Shown piece by piece: positions 60,436 to 64,000 of a DNA stretch of 64,000 bases (position 1 is the first letter of the stretch; each line of letters starts with the position of its first letter). The position numbers were made by a program, and so were the translations under genes. The notes under the pieces are model-generated. The model worked only from the letters and a program-made list of their open reading frames with translations. It had not been told where the DNA came from and ran no database searches. Source of the DNA: Erpobdella octoculata (Eukaryota; Annelida; Clitellata; Hirudinida; Erpobdellidae); contig OZ022243.1 of assembly GCA_963978895.1 (NCBI GenBank), forward strand, positions 2,018,814-2,082,813, read 5' to 3'.

Positions 60436-61783
60436 TTTAAAACTGCCTTCTCTTCGGTTATGAATTAACAATTTACCGGTAAGTTTAATCTTATTTGGTA
60501 TTAGGTATGTATGCTAGCTATGAATACTGTCGTTTTTATCTGTAGATTTCTTGCTAAACTGATTTATTTTCACAGGAGCTTAAAAAAGCTATTTCAAATG
60601 CTCTATATAATCGATCTATATAATATTATTCGTATAATGTTTATTATTATAAATTTTATTGATTCGATTAATATCCGACGAGCCAAAAGTAAAAATTTGT
60701 AATTTCCAACGGCATGTAAACAAATGACGTTTTTTAAATTTGTTTCCAAAGAACTCTAGCACGCGCTGTCAGTGCCGAGCCAAACTTGCTCCATTTTCTG
60801 GTCGAGATAAAATCGGGTTTAACAGCAAATGCGATCAAACTACTAAAAATATTACTTGACTGGTGTTTACATGCTGTACAAACTACTCAAAATAATACTT
60901 GAATGGTGTTTAGGTACATGCTGCACATTCATCTTTATGATTGAACATTAGAAGTTCAATCAAATAATTGCATTTCTACTTTTTGTACATCAATCAATAC
61001 AAAATTAAGTTAAATTATAAACTCAATTTTTATCAGAGATGTTTATCACACTCTCAACATTATCAACAGCTTAATCTTTATTCTGAATGCTAGCGTATTG
61101 ATCGTCACCAAATATATTATACTAACGCAGTTCTGGTTTCATTATACTTCATACTTTTTTATTTGAAATCGAACGTAACAAAACTGTTAAAAATGATTTA
61201 TTTTGACTGAGAAGAAGCAAGTTCTAATTTAGCTAAAGTTGAAAATTGCTTGCAGCCAGCTGCTAACAGAAACTTGAAAAATTTAGGCGCCAAAAACTTT
61301 AGTAATATAATATTATTGGACTTCCTCATTTCTCATGCTGATTGCATTGCAATTGCTAGCTGCCTCTTGAAACTTGATATGATAGCAGTTGTAGTTAATA
61401 AATGGTACAATATATATATATACTATAGAAACTGACGCAACAAATGACAGCAATCGACTTCACTGTCATTTTTTCTTGTCGGGCCAACTCTAGTTTCTGA
61501 TGGCTATCGGATTTGAGCCGCCGATCCACAGATAACTTAGACCTAACCTTCACTACAATACACCACTGTAATAGGTGACCTATGTCAAGATATCTTTCTA
61601 CGTGGAAAAGATAAATAACTTCTAATCAGGACTTGTTCAAAACTAAGATCTGAAGCTTGCTGTCCAAGAACGTTGGCTGTCCGTTATAAGAATTTTGCTG
61701 CGGCTAAACGGATGACCACGATGTATCTATAAAGTCTTCTGGTTTAGAAAAACCGTTTTGATTCATCTAGCTTTGGTTGGTTT
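60436..61783. other. intergenic upstream of RSPH3, with one SINE-like relic
   Basis: AT-rich. At about 61495-61566 the minus strand shows a tRNA-like stretch (gtggtgtattgtagtgaag with ggctcaaatcc), probably an old SINE head. No promoter motif or gene is recognised. Confidence 0.45.
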
Positions 61784-63421
61784 TTACTGTTCGTTGTTTT
61801 CGTCGTTATAAAACTTTCCGGGTACTATTACAGTATCAATATCGTCGAAAGATACTTTTCGTTTTTGACCTGACCGTTGATCAGGGCTGCCCAAGTTCGT
61901 GGCTTTCCGAGGCTCTACTGTGGACGGGGAGTCGCGCTCGGAAATTATTGACGACAATCGCGTCATCGCAGCAGACCTTGCTGAACACTGGCGATGCTCT
62001 TCAGACGACGACGGCCTTTCTTTGTCGTCGACATCAGAGGATTTACTCGAGCTTTCAATTGGTCTCTGCGAAATGGGAGACTTTGCGTGTGATATACCAG
62101 AGCTGCAAAAAACTTCTTCGTCTGAGACTGCGTGGTTCACATCTGCTTCGGTCTCGTCTTCAATAGTCTGAAGGGGCGACAACCATCGACATTTATGTCG
62201 CTGGTGGTGGCGACGGTGGTTGTGGTTGTGGTGGTTGTTGTGCTTTCTGGATTTGTCGTGATGCTGACTGTATGGCGACGATGAACACGACGGAGTCGAT
62301 GTTTGAAACGACTTCTCCGATACGTCACCATGATTCGTCGGTTCTGATGGTTGAATTTCAGACGACCAACAATCTGAATTTGAATCTTCCGAATGATGAT
62401 GAAAACTATCTGGCATGTTAGCCAGTTTCCTTTCCAGCTTTGCATGGGTTTGCTTCTTGAGGCGTAAGGTCGTCGTGGCTTTGCGTCGATGGGATCTGAG
62501 AGTCTCGTCTAAAACGTCTAAGTTTTCTTCATCTTCGCTTGACTCGTCGTTAGCCGAAAACTGCCATATCGGCTTCGAAGGTTTTGTCTGAATAAAAAAT
62601 AATACTAAAGTTTTCAGATGGAAATCCAATCAGTCGGTTTAAAAAAAACACTGAACTATGTGGGCTCATCAGTTGACGGTAACATAAAAAACAACCATCA
62701 TTATATATGACCTCATTTTTTTAAAATAGATTATAGTCCTTTACACCAGGTGTTTTAAGAATGATGAAGCAGTTTGTTGGAAATACCGAAGTATTTTCTG
62801 TCGTAGATCATAACTTGATTTTTTTTAACTTTTTCCTTCTCCTTTCTCCAGGCTTGGGGCTGCTTGCAAAATCAAGGCGGAGTTGATATGACCTCATGAT
62901 GTTATTCTTTATTTATAAATCTTATTTATTATTATTATTATTATTTAAATTTTCATACTGCTTATTAGTATTACCTAAAAAAACCAGAATTTCGTACTAG
63001 CGATAGTTTGCGTATGCTTGTTTTAGACTTCTCCAATTTCGTGAGGATCAAGAAGAAGCACGAGAGAACCAAAGGCAGCAGGCCACAACCGAGCATTACC
63101 AAACCGACTGCACCTAAAGTTCTAACAGTCACAAAACGAAAAATTATTCATCATCGATAATTAAAAGTATATTCCATTTCTTTCTCAGACAAAAAATTAC
63201 AGCAAAATAAAAAATGTTTATTAATATAATTAATAACCAAACATAATTTGTACTTACGAGTTGGCTTGATCGCTTCCATTTTTCTGATTGCTACTGAATC
63301 CAAACACTGCCAAGACTATACCACAAAGTGCACATACAATACCCACGCCGATGAGGGTCAAAAGACACGTAGTCCTACTGCACCCACCAGTTTGTGGTGA
63401 CTGATCCTCTATTTTGTTCAT
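61784..63421 (-). CDS. two-pass membrane protein with long Ser/His-rich tail, unrecognised
   Basis: Not recognised. Exons read: 63421-63258 (MNKIEDQSPQTGG, then a membrane segment CLLTLIGVGIVCALCGIVLA), 63121-62975 (a second membrane segment VGLVMLGCGLLPLVLSCFFL after a ~14-residue loop) and 62587-61784 (~267-residue polar tail). The first junction is phase 2 and clean. The second is a problem. The obvious donor after TTTTTTAG is phase 2, but the long tail frame needs phase 0. That could be met by a weaker donor (CTA|GTACGA at about 62992) or an unseen exon. The tail is serine-rich and acidic (ANDESSEDEE) with a histidine/asparagine cluster (KHNNHHNHNHRRHH) and a final PGKFYNDENNEQ. Two close membrane spans with both ends cytosolic is the simplest topology. 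Confidence 0.65.
62722..62885 (+). repeat. dispersed ~160-bp repeat, family X
   Basis: Starts 'tagtcctttacaccaggtgt' and ends 'ccaggcttggggctgcttgc'; the closest match in the window to 46641-46803. Lies in the last intron of the two-pass membrane protein gene. Confidence 0.75.
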
Positions 63422-64000
63422 TACTATAATACCTACTGAAAGCTTTCCAAAATTATCTAATTATACGAAATCATAATTTTAAAATGACCAGATCAACTGC
63501 CGATACGACTAATCCAGAAATGTGTTCGATGTTTTCAAAAAAAAAAAAAATTTTAGATTTCAAAAGGTCTCATTTGATTTGTTTTAAACGACCAAGTTTT
63601 TTACATACTAATAACAAATAGTTATAATTCTGAGAGAAAGAAAGAAAGAAAAAAAACTCTAGTAAACAAAAAATGATAAGCAAAAAGCCATTTGACCTTT
63701 GTGTTCACTTCAGATCTTACAGATGAAAAGCTGCAAAGGCTTAACGACGATTTATTATTGAAAAATCTGCTGCGGGATTTGAACTAATCTGATTCCCGAG
63801 AGTTTATTTGGGGAAACCCCGATTAGTAAACAAATGGAAAACCTCCACGGAGCCCATAATGTTATCGTACAGGGTAGGTCCTGCGACTCGTGTGTCCATC
63901 GGAGTAATCCAGGGCTATATATGTGACTATGCGTCTCATGTAGGCATAGCAACTAGAGAAAGAAAGACTTGAAAGAAAATATATGAGCTTAGGCTGACGA
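63422..64000. other. right edge, no gene recognised
   Basis: Presumed 5' flank of the two-pass membrane gene. About 63760-63960 is less AT-rich, with a minus-strand B-box-like 'agttcaaatcccgc', possibly a SINE or other repeat; too uncertain to classify. Confidence 0.35.

Noticed and set aside
59936..60463. Plus-strand frames opposite the RSPH3 5' exons
   Set aside because: The minus-strand exons join in phase and give a continuous RSPH3 protein; the plus-strand frames have no start context or homology.

Overview
This is a window of AT-rich nuclear DNA from a eukaryote, most likely an aquatic invertebrate animal. Genes are interrupted by GT-AG introns. They include a motile-cilium radial spoke gene (RSPH3), a muscle-type myosin rod, fibrinogen-related lectins, an Ig-domain receptor and a DEG/ENaC channel. 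The rod C-terminus looks most like protostome myosin tails, so a spiralian (mollusc, annelid or relative) is my best guess; the species cannot be named. About a third of the window is repetitive, with microsatellites up to ~930 bp.

Layout. 1-2300: Helitron-like repeats, a 'cgggaa' minisatellite, (TA)n and (TAA)n. 2393-14293 (minus): a tandem array of fibrinogen-related protein (FREP) genes. Two copies are complete (7037-8937 and 12225-14293), one lacks its last exon (2393-4004), and two are fragments (5760-6177 and 11300-11936); a piggyBac relic lies at 10078-10640. 15100-19590: an apparently intact Ty1/copia retrotransposon with identical LTRs, sitting inside a (TAG)n tract. 21712-26711 (plus): an eight-exon Ig-like transmembrane receptor with a tyrosine-rich, ITAM-like tail. 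27003-28619 (minus): an intronless DEG/ENaC channel. 30465-33865 (plus): mitochondrial ribosomal protein L1. 35450-43601 (plus): a 16-exon, 854-residue myosin rod gene with no motor domain in the window. 44160-46122 (minus): LSM11 of the U7 snRNP. 47327-56760 (minus): a PKA regulatory-subunit-like gene whose 5' end is unresolved and whose long intron holds a satellite with a higher-order repeat. 57359-60435 (minus): RSPH3. 61784-63421 (minus): an unrecognised two-pass membrane protein. The gaps hold tRNA-derived SINEs, hAT-type MITEs and other repeats.

How the genes may relate. The FREP array and the Ig receptor suggest an immune-recognition neighbourhood. RSPH3 is a known anchoring protein for PKA RII in axonemes, and the PKA-R-like gene lies ~600 bp downstream of it on the same strand, so a shared ciliary role is plausible. 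The other neighbours look unrelated. Exon boundaries were read by eye from splice consensus and reading phase; every multi-exon model sums to a whole number of codons unless stated.
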